Shown: piece by piece, positions 1 through 13,400 of the stretch
Layout of the letters: every line of letters starts with the position of its first letter
How positions within the stretch are numbered: position 1 is the stretch's first letter
Source of the DNA: Dasyornis broadbenti
Taxonomy: Eukaryota; Chordata; Aves; Passeriformes; Dasyornithidae
Length of the DNA stretch: 64,000 nt
Assembly: GCA_013397935.1 (NCBI GenBank)
Contig: VZRN01000759.1
Location: forward strand, 354,844-418,843
Direction of reading: 5' to 3'
Translations under genes and position numbers: made by a program
Notes under the pieces: model-generated
Databases searched by the model: none
Told to the model about the DNA's origin: nothing
Seen by the model: only the letters and a program-made list of their open reading frames with translations

Positions 1-603
1 ACCAGCGCCACGCCAGCCCCCGCTCCAGCACCGCCAGCCAGTACTCCTGCACCGCCAGCCCCCGCTCCAGCTACTCGGACTCCAGGTACGGCCCGCCGGG
101 CAGCGCCGAGCCCGAGGGGGCGGGGGGCGCCGGGCTCGCCCTGGCCAGCCCCCGCTCCAGCCTCTGCGGTCCCGAGGGCCGCGGCTCGGCCGGCCCCGCT
201 GTGGTCAGCCCCCGCTCGAGCATCTCTAGCCAGAGCTCGCGGAGCTCCCGCGGCTCTATGAGCGCCTACCCCGAGCTGCAGCTGCCATCGCCCCGCTCGT
301 CCCTGCTGGGGCCCGGCCTGCAGGAGGACGGCGCCGTGCCCGAGCTGGGGGACGTGTACCACCGGATTCTTGCCCAGTCTCCGCCGCGGCACGACCAGCA
401 GCACCCGGCCGGCGCCCCCGAGCCGCCGCCCCCCTACGCCTACAGCCCGACCAAAGGCTCCGCTTCGGCTCCCAAATTTAAGCTCCCCTATCAGGTGACG
501 CCGTGCCGGGAGAGCGGCCCCAGCCAGGCGGAGAGGCGGCTGGAAGCGCTGACGCTGGAGCTGGAGAAGGAGCTGGAGATGCACATGAAGAAGGAGTACT
601 TCG
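1..603 (+). CDS. WTIP: WTIP-like LIM protein, exon 1 (3' part): Ser/Pro-rich pre-LIM region
   Basis: This is the 3' part of a large first coding exon; the frame (codons starting at 3, 6, 9...) is open to the window's left edge, so the true start codon lies outside. The protein is low-complexity and Ser/Pro/Gly-rich, with five copies of the pentapeptide SPRSS at 15, 57, 147, 207 and 288. A PPPPY stretch at 423-437 contains a PPxY-type WW-binding motif. A charged, probably helical segment (528-599, beginning AERRLEALT) leads to the EYF that precedes LIM1. The exon ends at 603 with GTGAGT as donor at 604-609, in phase 1. In the Ajuba family (AJUBA, LIMD1, WTIP) the pre-LIM region is disordered and binds partners, while the C-terminal LIM domains scaffold LATS kinases, junction proteins and silencing factors. 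AERRLEALT plus YFGICIKCG across the splice fits recalled WTIP better than LIMD1 or AJUBA. Methionine 258 is internal; the codon at 201 is GTG and is not a start. Confidence 0.75.
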
Positions 604-720
604 GTGAGTGGGGCCGGGGGAGCGGGCGGCTGGAGGGCGGCGGTGTGCGGGGCCTGCCGAGCCGGGCGGCTTCGGCCATGGAGAAGGAGGGTGTGCGATG
701 CCCGGGCCTGCTCTGGACCA
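1..720. promoter_or_regulatory. CpG island over exon 1
   Basis: The sequence is strongly GC-rich and full of CpG from the left edge to about 720, then drops quickly to ordinary intronic composition. It covers the coding exon and the first 100 bases of intron 1. CpG islands at first exons usually mark promoters of vertebrate genes; here the promoter itself is expected to lie left of the window. Part of the CpG density comes from codons of the SPRSS repeats (agcccccgctccagc). Confidence 0.7.
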
Positions 721-1397
721 GGTGCCTGCTGGAGTCTCACATGGCCACAAACTGTCTGGTGTCAGAAGTGCTCGCACCGTAGTTCACTCCCGGTATGTGA
801 ACGCTCTCCCTTCTCTTCCTAACGCGGCTTGCCGGGATGTGTGGTGCCTCCCTTTCCACGTGCGGATGGGAGCACTTGTCTGAAGTGTGCCAAGAGCTGT
901 TTGTGCAGTTGGGGCTTACAGTGTCTCTCGTTTGCCTCCCTTCCTCACGGGCTGTTGAAGCTTCCCCATTAACCTCCCGCATCCCAGAGGCTGTGGTGTT
1001 TGCGATCGTGCTCTCAGTCTGTGGTAACTTTTATAGATGGTGGGTATGGCTTTAGAGCCTCGTTCAATGAAATCTTTGTGGTAGTTCAGAGGACCTGTGT
1101 GAGTCCAGCATTGTTGCTGCCCAGCGAGGCCTCGCAGGGTCTGCTCACAGCACACAGGGCCCTCCCTGGGACCAGAGGGGAGTTTGGAGGAGAGTCCTCG
1201 GTGCTTGCTGAGGTTAAATCGGCCTCTTGGTTATCTCCTGAATATTTGTTTCTTCTATACGGAAGAAAAGTAACTTCTTGAAATGAGAATAGTGCACGTG
1301 TTTTGTAGCCGCACTAGTTGGGATTACGCTCCCCTGCATTTCTTACTCTGTAGTGGATGGCAAAGGCTAAAAACTCCTGTGAAAAGTTGATTCTGGA

Positions 1398-1548
1398 GCG
1401 TACAAATACTGCCCTGGCTCGCCTGCGCTGGGGACTACAGACGAGCTGGCAGCTGCGGGCCCCGGGCAGCCTTCGGGAGCAGCTCGTTCGTTCCCTGCTT
1501 GAACGAGGAGCGAGGGCTCCCGTGCGGGGATATCGGAGCTCCCGCGGA
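1398..1548. promoter_or_regulatory. Secondary CpG cluster in proximal intron 1
   Basis: About 16 CpG dinucleotides occur in roughly 150 bp, standing out from CpG-poor flanks about 800 bp downstream of exon 1. There is no splice-consistent coding signal: a 77-codon open frame across it has no recognisable domain. It may be a downstream promoter or enhancer CpG patch, or the decayed edge of the main island. No core promoter elements were identified. Confidence 0.4.
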
Positions 1549-4500
1549 GCAGGCAGAAAGAGGCCTAGGAAGGTGAGGGGCTGTGGATGAGCCAGGCCCA
1601 TGGGAGGCCTTTGAGGGACGGATTATCTCTGTGCTTTGTGTGCTGCCGGGCATGAGGAGAGGCTGCCTGGCCGTGTGCGTTCCTGAGGATGGAGACGTGT
1701 GTGTTGCCTTGGTCGGTGATTTAATTGCGAGGCTCAGTGTGCTTTGGGCGTAGCATCGGTGTGCTCTGCAGGGAAGGAAGGAGTTGCAGGGCTCCCTTCA
1801 TTTGTCTGGGAAGGAGACCTGGGCCGATCAGGGGAGGTAGCTAAGTGAGCAGCACCCTCTCTACCAGGAAAACCTTTCTGTGAAGTGCAGTGGCAGAGTT
1901 TCTCCAAGCTTTTGTGCCCAGACAAAGGAAGCTGAATGCAGTGCTTACTGCCTTCCCTCCTCCGTCCAGGGCTGATAAGAAAGCTGATGATCACCCGCTG
2001 CACTTTTGCAGTACTGGCACCTGGCACAACGCTCCTCAGCAACTGAGGGGATCCTGCTAAAGACAGTCACGGTTCCTTTCTGAGTACATGCAGAAGCTGG
2101 ATGGGGCTTGTAACACATGAACTGCAGGAAGTGTTACCTTCAAAATTTCTGTGGCATGAATTTCGGTGAGAGACTGAGAAATAAGGTATGCGAGTAAGAA
2201 ACAAGTTATCTGTCCTGAGCCTCTGGGAGGTGTTTCGGTGGCCTGAGAAAGCTGGGTGTGTGATCAGGGACTCCAGGAGCAGCCATGGGGAATCTGTGTC
2301 GTGGATAGATTTTCTTTCTCATCAAGAGTTTGGCTGTAGCAAGTGTCACTGCTTGCATCCATGTTCCATAGCAATGTGTTGCTGCAGGCTCCAAACCTCA
2401 GGAGATGCACCCAGAGCAGGATGAGCAGTGAGCCTGTGCCTGGAGAGTTTGTGGGCTGCTCTGGAGGCTCGTGGTGTGGTAGCATGAAGGACCACTACTG
2501 TAACTTTCACTCTGGAAGCAGGTGAAACCCAGAAACCTGGGTGCTTTGAAAGTTGTTTTCTGTGAGTTGTTGAGGTTTTGGTAAATCGTGGTGGGCTTGA
2601 TCTCACATTTTTGGTTCAGATGATCCATGTAGGTGAATGCTGAGCTTTGGCTGAGCCAGTGCATGCAAGCAGTGAGAGGCTGGCAGGGCTGACCACAGAC
2701 CATTGGGTCAGGGTCAAGGAGAGTGCGAATGGAATGGGGAGAAGTCTGCTGGTTTTAGTTCTGCTTACCTGAGAGGGTCTTAGGCAAGTTAATAAAAGGA
2801 AGCAAGGAAAATGCATTGATTTGCTTTGCAATTTGTGTGTGCTACAGCTGTGAAGTGTCTGCTTAGCACTGGTGTCTGGCATGCTCCAGAGGCAGTGGTG
2901 GGTGTTCTGGGATGCTTGTGGAGAGCAGAAGTGTTGAGCCAATAGTCCAATAAGGTAGAAGGAACAGAGGATATGGTTTACTGCTCCTAAATTAGATGAG
3001 CTCAATTGTCTAGTGAGTAAATGATGATATGAGGTCACCAGGTGTTTACTGTGCTCCATGTCCTGTCATCATGTTGTTGTTGTCTGGCCCCCATACCCTC
3101 AGTAAAATTTAAAATTGAACAGTGTGCTATTTTGAAACGGAGGTCAAGGAGCTAACCAGCCCTGTTTGGAGGAGGAACAGCTCTACCTTGCCTTCATCCT
3201 GGTTGTGGGTCAGTTTGTGTGAGTGTTCCCCTAAGGGTGCTTGTGCTGGCAGTCCCTGGCTGCTTTCCCACACCTCCTTGCTCTGCTTCAGGAGGGACCT
3301 GTAGTCTGGGACAGATGAATACAGGATGGAGGAGAAGTGCAGGGACTGAGCTCTGGAGAGGCTCTGGGGGAGCCCAGCCAAGCAGGGTGCAAGCTCTCAG
3401 GTCTGATGGGCTCACAGCCGTCTGCCCGTGCTGGTCTGAACAGCCCTGAACGGTGCTGTGCTGGGAGCTTTGCTTTACTGCTGCACCTTCTCCATCCTCC
3501 TCTCTCTTCTCCCAGGCTTCAGTGCCTCTGTAGAGAAAAGGAAGATGCCCTCCTACACTTGGTTTAATCCGAGTAAAGATGGCAGTGCTGCCAAAGGAAG
3601 GTTCTGCTTCTGCCCAGTTGCACGGGTGAGGGGCAGCACCCTTCCCCTTCCAAGTGCTCCAGCAATACCTTGCAGCCACTACTCTCACTGATCTGACAGA
3701 AAACAAAGCCTGTAGAGGAGGAGGGAGAAGAAGGGAGTTGTTTGGGGCTGGATTGGTGAGCTGTTCCGTTTAATCCTTGTTGAAGAGATGGCTGGAGGTG
3801 ACCCAAGGCAGAGGGTGCAGACAGAGGACTCCAGGAGGCTGAGACCCTTCCTTTGACAGCAGCTTGCATTTGGATTGGGTAAAGCTGTGAGACTTTGTTC
3901 CCTTGTAGCTGCTTCCTGTGCGTTCCCTGCCCAAACCTCTTCCTCCTCAACCCACCGAGACCCTGTCTGTCCCCTGTCAAGGTACTGACAGTTTAGTAAA
4001 TGTGCTTGGTTTAGTGGCAGATGCTGAGAAGAGAGGTAATAAAGTGTATTCGTTCACATAACTGTTTTGAGCTGAACATTGAAATAAGGTGAGGTCAGAG
4101 TTGTTTCAGGAATGTTTTTTAAATTGAATGTTCCTCCTGAGGTGTCAACAGGACATTTGTGGGTGTTGGAAAGTCATGAGTTCAGGCACTGTCTTAAATT
4201 ATATTTTCTTTCCAGAATACTTCAGTTTGATGTCTACATGTTGAAAAAAACAGTGTAAGGTGAAAGTTGGATTTTGGCACACCCATCCAAGTCATGCATC
4301 CTTTTGAGACTGCCTGTAAACCTTGTCATCTGCCAGGCAGGGAAACATCTGTGTTGAATAGTTATGCTGATTTGGCTGTTATGTTGAAGCAGATTTCTCT
4401 GCTGGTGTTGTCAGCAGTGGCAGAAGGGTGGCTGGAGGGGGATGCAGGGAGCAGTCACATGCTGCTGGCAGCCCCTGCTGTGCTGCAGCCATTGCCCAAC

Positions 4501-7383
4501 AAGGGTTCTGCTCATCTTGGCCAGGGGTGGTGGGATCAGCACAAGAAGTGACTTCATTGTCTCATTGTCCTCAGCTAAAGATGTAAGAGGCATCTGAGCC
4601 TGGGGAGGTAGAGAATGCAGATTCCTGCCTGTGCAAAGTCTGGAGAGACAAGCAAGTTTGCAATTCTGCAGCTGTCCTTCAGATCTCCTTGTGCAGTGAG
4701 TACCCTTTGTGATGGTGCTTTTCCCCATCTCTGCACACCCAAAACCTTCCCCACCCCTCGCTGCCACCTCACTGCCACTTCTCTCACAGCTGAAATGCAG
4801 AACAGAGTGAGTTCCTCCCACATGTGGTGCTCCTCAGAGAGAACAAGTGATCCTGTCACAGAGCTGTCGCCTGTCCTGTCTTCCACAAGCATCTTTGTCT
4901 TCACCCTGCAGAAAAAGCACCCTTCCTCAGGACCTGAATGAGGATTACCAAGGGAAGCAGGGATGTCTTAGAATGAGACACAAAGTCTGGATTCTGTTAA
5001 TAACTCCAGTCCTCTGTCTAGCCTCCAGTGCCTACCCTGGTGAGGAGCCATGACTTTTGAGAGCTTCTGTCTTCCCAGAAAGCCACCCAGTAGTACCAGC
5101 ATGTGTTTCTTGGAGCACCACCAAGAAACACTGCTGATAATGTGGTGTTTAAAAGCCTTTGGCCTGGTAGGTGGGGGAAGGGAAGACCAGGTTAAGGGAA
5201 GAAATAGTTCTCTAGACCCATCCAGGCCCTCTCTGCCATTTTTGTGTATAGTCATCCATGTGAATCTAGATTTGAGCCGTACAATACGCTCATGAATTCA
5301 GAGTTGTATGTCTGTGCTTGTTCTTTTTGTGCAGGTTGATGTGATGGAAGGGTGTTTATGCAAGTGGGATCAAAATTAAGACAGGTACCAGTGGTGAGTC
5401 TCTAGAAGCTGTATTGCTTAGAGATGAAATTTAGATGAGCTTGCAGCTGGTGACCAGAGAAAGAAATTTGCTATGGTGTTGTTTTCAGTCTTAGGAGTTC
5501 CTGAAGGTGTCTTTGTGAAATATTGGATCTTTCCTATTTCTGTCAAAATAGAGATAATGATTAATACATCGTATTGTTTGGGGGGATTAGCAAAGATTAT
5601 TGTCTGGTGGCTACTTTATATTTCTCTTTAGCTGGGCCTAGAAATTAATTCAGTGTTGGTAAGCAGCTGAGATAATTCAGCATTTTCAGTTGAGGCTGTC
5701 CTGTGAAAAAATTTGCCTTCAAATAAACTCGCATGGTGTGGTCTCCTGAAGTGTTCAAACAGGCTGTGTACCTCAGAGTTCTGGTTTTTGCTAATCTCCC
5801 AGTTAAAGCTGGAAAATATGTTGCTGTAACTGATTTGAGAGTGGTCAGGCTTTTCTAGCCAAAATGCAAGAAAGCCCTCAAAAATGGGTCAGGCAGGGGA
5901 GGTGTGTGTTCACGGAGGAAGGCACAGGAGCAGCGGCAGTGGGAGGTGCTGGGGGATGTGTGAAGTAGCAGCATCCTTGTGGCTCACAGCTATGACGAGC
6001 ATGTGCCCTGAATGAGGCAAGAAAATCATGGTAAATAGTGATAAAGACTGTAGCTGGAGCATCATCCAAAGGGAGGAAGGAGTAGGAAGGTGGGGAGAGA
6101 GAAAGTAGAAGGGATTTATGAGAAAAAAAGCATGTGATAACACAGGTCTGCAGAGCTGGAAAAAAGGAGTCTTGTCTGTGGTATGAAATGTGCTATGAAG
6201 GACGCTCCTGGGATGGCTTTTTGCAGTTCCTGCTAGCCATGCCCATCCTTATGACTCTCCTTGAAGCTGGGAAGTGGTATAATAACAGTAGGGGAGAGCT
6301 GTGGAATATGTGTAGTTTTATTTTATTAAGTACTAGATGCATGTAACATGTACAATTGACATGAAATGGGAATTTGGATGACTATAACTTGGACAGAAGC
6401 CTGTGTTGTGAATGGGGACAAAAGTTTTCTTCAGTTGCAGGAAGCTTGACTGTGGATGGGGTATTGTTTGATAGCAAGTATTATTTTTGTTTCCTTTTTT
6501 GAGTTATGCTTTTATAGTGTTGTAAAAGCACTGAGTGCAAAGGAGGATAGTGACTTGCAAAGAACTGCCATATGTTTGATTAGAGGTACCAAGGTGAGGC
6601 TTCCAGTACAGCGGTTTGAGTCTGCAGTACGAGAGCTGGTGTAGGCTTGAGCACGGCTGTACGGTGGTACCTGGTTTGTGACCCTGTTCTGCTGCCCCAT
6701 GGTTTGGGAGATGTTCCTGTGCGTACCCCAGCAGGGCTGTGCCTGAGCCTCGAGCCAGGCTGTGCAGCAGTGTGCCAAGGGGAGGGAAGGTTTGTGGGGA
6801 CTCAGTGGAGCCTGTGTTGCAATTTGGTGTGGAGTGGGAATGCTATGAGAAACACTGAGCAATTCATTGCTTCTCCTCAGCTTTTAGGGCTGTCACAAGC
6901 TTCAGGCCAAGGCTGTGTTGCTTTCTTCAAGTATAAAGCCCTCAGATTTCCAGAAGTAACATCATGCTTTTAACACACCCTTCACCCCCAAAAAAACCCC
7001 CAACCCAGTCAGCTCTGCTTGCTTAGGTGGGTCAGGGAGACATCCTAAGCAAAACTGAAAGTAAAAAATGGTTCTCTAGCAGAGCTGAACTTGCATTGGC
7101 AGTTGTTTCCCTTGCTTCTGTGCTGGATCTTCCGCAAAAATTCTTGGGTGTGACTGTCCCATTTGAGGTCCAGTCACTCACTGGATATTCATACATATAT
7201 TCATACATGGTGGTGTGTGGATTGGGAGTAAATCCCAATTTAATGACTTTAATGGGTTCTGTAGCCGCTGTAGTTTGCAGAATAGAAATAGCCTGCTGTG
7301 AAGGAACAGTTAACTGTCCAAAGTAGCTGTTGTTATAATGTGTTTGAAGTTGATTTTTTTTCAGGGGAAAACGTCCCAGAAGT

Positions 7384-7420
7384 TGTATCATTTTTACATC
7401 TAAAATGTGTAAATGATACA
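7384..7420. repeat. Imperfect 16-bp inverted repeat (hairpin)
   Basis: The left arm begins TGTATCATTTTTACAT and the right arm, read on the other strand, TGTATCATTTACACAT: 14 of 16 positions match around a 5-nt loop. It may be a small MITE relic or chance; no larger terminal repeats or target duplication were found. Confidence 0.45.
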
Positions 7421-10400
7421 AGTTTGCGTTACCACTGATGGCTTCATGGCAGCAGGTCTAGGCTGAAATCCTTACTATCCACAGTTAATAAATTGGGATG
7501 TAAATGTGTCTTAGCCATGTAGATATTGGATGCTTGGAAAACACTCTCAAAGGAAGAGAATTTGCCTAATACCAAAGTGATTATTTTTTAAAAACGCTAA
7601 AATGATAATTAAAAAAAACCCCAAAACTTGGCAAAGTAATTTTCATGTCTGTAATAGGGTTATTCAGCAATGGAAAGAAAATAAACTAACAGTGATAAGC
7701 CAACTAGTTTTACTAAAATCAGAACATTAATGCAAACATTTAATAAGCTCTGGACTTGGCCTTCTGCCTACATCATATGTCCCAAATATCTCAGGACAGC
7801 ACTTCACAGCATGTTAGCAGAGCCTGGTTGGTTAAGTCCAAAATAATTTCATATTCTGTGGCTGGAGAAACTGAGTATCTTAGAGTATGATGTGGTGGTT
7901 GATTTTTGGCCATCCTGGATAAAGTGTGGCAGGGATGGGGATGTGTAATACGAAGCAAACTGAAACAGCTGGAAGGATGAGATGCAGGAGTGTGCATGAT
8001 ATCTGTAAGTTTTATTACAAGCTTAGAAAGGCTCACTTTGGAGGGCTGTGTTCAGCTGCCTGAAAGGTTCAAGTCCTGACAGGACATGAGTACCTGGGGT
8101 TGTGATGTGGCGTTGGTTGGAGCGGCTCCAGGGGTGTGACAGGTCCTGAGGCTGGCAGCAGGATTCCTGCTGGCTTAGTAGCCTTCAGCTCTGGACAAAA
8201 CTAGCAAATGTGCTAAGGATCAACCAATAAATGTGGTGTTCAGCTGGATTTTTATGTGATTTTTCACTGTGCCTGTGTGGGTGCTGTCTCTGGAAGTGGA
8301 TTTTCTCCTTTTTTTCTGCGTTGGAGCGATAGTTCCATTCTGTGGTACGTGTTATCTCTTCCCATTAACCTCACTGTGTTGTTTTAGCTCCCTATCAGCA
8401 TAGCCTTGCTTGTTACTGTACTGAGACAGAGAACAAAAAAGCGGCCAAGCAAGTCATGTATCTCTTCCAGCTGGAGTATTTCACATTGTCTGAAACTTCA
8501 TTCCTTGTTTTTTGGAGCAGTTTTTACTAAATCTCTAATGTCACATTTATGTGTTCCAGCAAACTTTTAAGAAAAGGCCTATGACTCATTAAGGAAAAAA
8601 AACCCCAGCACCCCAGAGCACAAACACTCATTTATGCTCAGCTAAGGACTACCGTGCATATAAAACATGGAAGGGCTTACTCAGGGGGACTTAGCTGGGG
8701 GTGAGGATTTATTGCTAGTGACACCTATTTCCAAATTTGAGATGCTGGAAAAAGTTCCTATTGGCTGGTTTTGCATGGAAAACCTGTCGGCAGTTGGGTT
8801 TGAGCCTCTGTCTGAGCCTCGGTTCGGCTGGGGAGGTGCACAAGGGCCGCTGCCTGACCCTCCCTGCTGCTTAGGGGAGGGACATCGGTGGCAGCTCTGC
8901 TTGGCCTGGTAAAAAACCCATGTTGGACTGGTGGGGTTGATGCTGCGCACCAGAGCTGAGCTGCCATGGGGTCCCTGATGGTGCCACATGTGCAGGTGAG
9001 CTCAGGAACCCCCTAATGAGTTTTTAGGGGCTGAGCTTCCCAGCAGAGAATTGAGTTCCTCAGGTGCCAGGGATGAGAAATCAAATGACTTTGAGAGAGC
9101 CACGTGATTGGATTGGAATAACAACACAAATACTTAATAATTCCCCCCAAATCCAGCCTTAATTGTAAAGTCTTTAATTGCAGGCAGCAGCAGTGAAATG
9201 CATCTGACGTTCTATGAGGATTAATGTATTTGAGAATGTTGGGAGAAGTACAGGGAAGGCAGTGTGCAAGTGTAAAGAATGTTAATATCAGAGATTGCCA
9301 TGAAATAGGGAGTGGATCAAATGGACAACCAGGAGGCATTTAATAGGTTACAAAAGGTCATGTCTCATATAGAACATTGCTCTTTTAAGAATTTGGCTGA
9401 ACGAGGCATGCTTGAGTTCACAATGTGTTTATAGCTTTTGTGAAAAGTAGATGGCTATTGTGGAAGAATTGCTAGGGACTTTCAAATGTTTCTTGGCCAT
9501 CCAAACATTTATTTAATTGGTGAACTGTTTCTCTTCTGACACCTCAGAACTCCTGGAAAGTGAAAACAAGATGTTTTCTTCCTTTAATGTGGCCACTTGA
9601 AAAAAAAAATAGAAAATTTCAAAGTTAAAATAAAGAGAAACAAAAAGCCATTCCTAAATGCATTTTGACAGTTGTGCATGTTTAGATGCTTCAGCTGGCT
9701 TGGATCATATTTCCTGTGGTCCGAGGAGAGCCTGCGGCCTCTTCCAGGAATGGGAAACACTTTTTGTTCTGGTGGTCATGGCACAAATCTTTTCCTGTGC
9801 TGCAGCTCGTCCCCAGGCGTGCAGAGTGCAGGGTACTGAGGCCCCAGGGGTGAAGCTCCTGGGCTGGGAGTTAAGTGGTCCTGCTGCACTTTCTCAGTCT
9901 CCCTCTGTGCTGGCACTGCCACCTGGGGCGTTTTGGGGACCATCAGGTAAGGCCGGTGCTGGGTGTGGTCTGTGGTTGGGTCAGGTGTTGTTGAAACACA
10001 GTTCATGGATGTTTCAAATTTAAATGGCAGTAATTTGAGGCTCCTTTTTTGTGTCTGTCTCTGGCAAGTGCAAAACTGCAGCGCTTGTTGATTGGAGGCA
10101 TTTGGTAGGAAGGGACTTCTAACCAGGTGGCAGAAGTATGATAGTTAATGTAATAAACATGGGCCTGGCTGAACTGGGGCAACCAAGGGCTCTGCTGCTG
10201 TGGCTTGGTTCTGTTTTCCTGGCCTTGTGGATATGACATTGCCTTCAGTAGTGTTGGAGCAGGATCTTGGTTTTCTGTCTTTTGCTGGTGTGAAATTCCT
10301 ACTAAATCCATTTATTTGGGTCAAATATTGAATGATTAGAAAATAATCAGTGATAGAGTGGTTCTGAGCAATAAGTGAATAAACTTTGTCACTTGTCTAT

Positions 10401-13400
10401 GGTTTCCCTTGCTCACAAAAGGGTGTTAACCCTGGCCATGTGCTGCACTCTGCTGCCCTGCCTGTTCTTGTCACTGACATGAAATGCAGCAGGATCAGAC
10501 CCATTCTCTGGAATGGTCTCACCTGTCACTCTTCTTTCCATCTCTCCATGACCATGTTGGTTCTAAGGGAACATTGATTTTTCTTTTCGTTTAAAGAAAA
10601 AGATGAGAAAAAGCAAAAGATACCAGAGCGCAACTTCAGCTAAGACAAACCAACTGTGGCAGTGGAAAGAGCTGTAATTGGTAAAATCCGGGATTCTCTG
10701 TGTTTCTGTGTTGTGGCAGTTGCTCTTAACCTTGAGCATCCCGGGTGTAGGTGCATTCTTAGGTGTAGGTGGGGAAAACAGGCAATTCCTCAGGGAACAA
10801 GGCAGAAGTTTTGATGAATGGTAATAGCTGTTGCAGTTCTATTTTTTTGGGGTTTTACCAGGCAGTTATGTGAAAATTCTCTGCAGTTGGTGGGTTGCCC
10901 ATTTTTAATCAAAGCCATATTTCCCAGATCTAAACACTCAACAGAAAACAGACCCACACACCAATCGTGTGTTAGAGTCCAGATTTTGAGCTGGTTTCAG
11001 AAATAAGCATGTAATTTTTTGAAGTGTAGGTCAGTAGCTGGTTGTCTTGGAAAGTCTCTTGGCTTGTTGTACCTGTTCCTGGCTAGAGCACGGCTGGGCC
11101 TCTGGAGTGCAGCCCTGCAAAGCTGCAGTGATGCAGAGCAAGTGGTGCATTTGCTCTGTTGGAAACCCCGTGACTCAGGTGGAGACCTCAGTGGCTCAGC
11201 TCAGCAGGGAAAAAACCCTCAAGACATCTCAAAATAAAATTCATGCAAGGTACTTACTAATGCAATTTTATTTAGAAGGTGGAACATATCTGATAAACCC
11301 AATGCTGCCTCATGAATGACAGTCTTGTTTAGGTTGTGGGGGCATGATTGACTTATTTCTGACAGCTGGGACTCATCTCCAGTTGTTTTTATTACACCAC
11401 AGAGATAAGTAAATTCACATCAGTGTTTTTTCCTTGCTGTGTTTCTCTGCCTGGTTTGTCCAGCAGCCCCTGCACCTCCCAGGCCATACCCACCATGGAA
11501 TGGTCAGCTGTATCACTGCTTTGTGCTGGGGCTGTAAAAGCCATGTGCTGTTTGCCTGGGAATGTGGTATCTTGACAGGTGGACACCAATTTCCTGCAAA
11601 TTGTGATGTAAGTAACCAAGAGCAGGTGGAGTCAATGGTGTGGCAGATTGGACATCACATCCAAAGCTGTGATGCTCCATGTCCTGCTGACCTCTTTTAG
11701 CTTGTACAAAGTCACTTCTGGGCACCGAGTTCCCAGGCTGCTCCACTCGCTCACAGGACAGGGGTGGAAGATGAGTGTGATGGGACAGAGGTTGTGTCCA
11801 GATGCAAGTTGTGCATCCTCTGCTTTTCTTCTCCTTGTTATTTTCTGCCATAGCAGGAGTCCTTAAAGGTATCACGAGCTAAGCCTGGAGAGGATGTGCA
11901 ACACAGTTAACGGGGGTGATGCATATGACCTACAGGTGGTTCTGGAGATCACCCTGGTGCTCTGTGTGCTGAGTGAGGTGCTGGGGCTCTGAGTACTCTT
12001 GCCATTTTCTTCCTTTGGTTGCCTTATTTTTTCCCAGCAAAACAATAGGTCCAGCTTATTGATAATTAAAAGGTTTTAAACGTAATTTAGGCATTCATCA
12101 GGTGCTTGTCTCAGATGCTGTTTCACAAATAATTAGAAAAAAGCTTGTTTTGCTTTGCCTGGAAAGAGAATCTCCCAGTCTTTCTGTGTGCTGGTTTTGA
12201 GGGACACATTCTTGTGTGAGGGTGGTGAGAGTGACCGTGCTGGGAGGTGTTGCATGGTCGTGGAGAGTGGCGCAGGGCTTCTGACAGCCACACCAGCAAC
12301 ACCTGCAGTTGGTCACTGCCCAGTTCAGTGAGAGGAAAGAACTCAAATCCACAGCAGGTTTGGGCTTTAAGCGCAGCACAGACAAGGTTTGTCTCTTGCT
12401 GGAGTTTCTGGCTGAGTGGGGATGTAGCACTGCACTCATGTGGCAAATCCCGCGTTGCCTGAGAGCAATGGGACAATTCCACATGGGGTAGAATGACTCT
12501 GGAGTGCCAGACCATGCTTTTTATAAAAGCAAACCCAAAAAACTTCCCTGACCTATTAAGAAAATGTAAAAAGAGAAGGGATAGTTTGAGTGAGGCTGAA
12601 ACAGCCTGCATGCTGTGTAAGAGCAAACTGATGTTAACTCTTTTGGGAAAAGGCTTTCTTAGCCTCTCTTTCACACCTGGGAGTTCAGGCCAGTGAAGAA
12701 CCAGCCCAGAAAGAGGTGATCCCCAGCGCCCCCTGAAGAAAACACTTTGAAGTTGTGCCAACTGCAGACTTGCAAATCAGCTTCCTGGTGTGCTAAGTGT
12801 GTGAAGCCCTGCTTTTTCCTGCTTCCCGCCTCCAGGGGCTTTGCTTGGCTTCCCCATGGAGGTGGCAGGTGGGATGACAGGCGGGAGCAGGGAGCAGCTC
12901 AAACCCATGTGGCTGCAGTGGTGGCCTGGCTCTGGCTGGACGCCCCATCCTGCTTCGTCTGTCTGATTTACTTCTGTAGCTCATGAAAGGGGAGTAAATG
13001 GAACCCACAAAACTAAACACCCATGCTCCTGAGCTGAAGGACAAATCATGGACTACTTTGTGGCAGAATTTCCTTTGAAGTTACTTGGGATTTTGCTTGG
13101 TTGGATTGGCAGAATTGGGAAACCCAGTGTTAAATTATTGTAAGGTCATATTGCATTTCAAGGTTGGGGGGAAGGACTTGTTTCATTTTTTTGACAAAGT
13201 ACCCCTTGAATAATGAGCATTGGAGCTCCTCTGTTCCCAGCTGGGTCAGTGTCTACATGGGGAGTTTTAGGCCTGCTCCAGGTGTCACTTTCTTCAGCTC
13301 TCAGCCTGCACGGTTGGGTAAGGGTGATGTGCACTGACTGATCCCAATGGTCAGTGTTCTCTCTTCAGCTCTTTTGGGTGGGGTTGTTCCTGCTTTGACT

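Noticed and set aside
201..782. Apparent 193-residue protein starting at 201
   Set aside because: The first codon is GTG inside an exon that is open to the window edge, and the last 60 residues read through the splice donor at 604 into intron. Only the part up to 603 is coding.
12123..12761. 212-codon minus-strand frame in intron 1
   Set aside because: A second, differently phased minus-strand frame (12098-12484) overlaps it. The translation resembles no family I know, with irregular composition; treated as chance.
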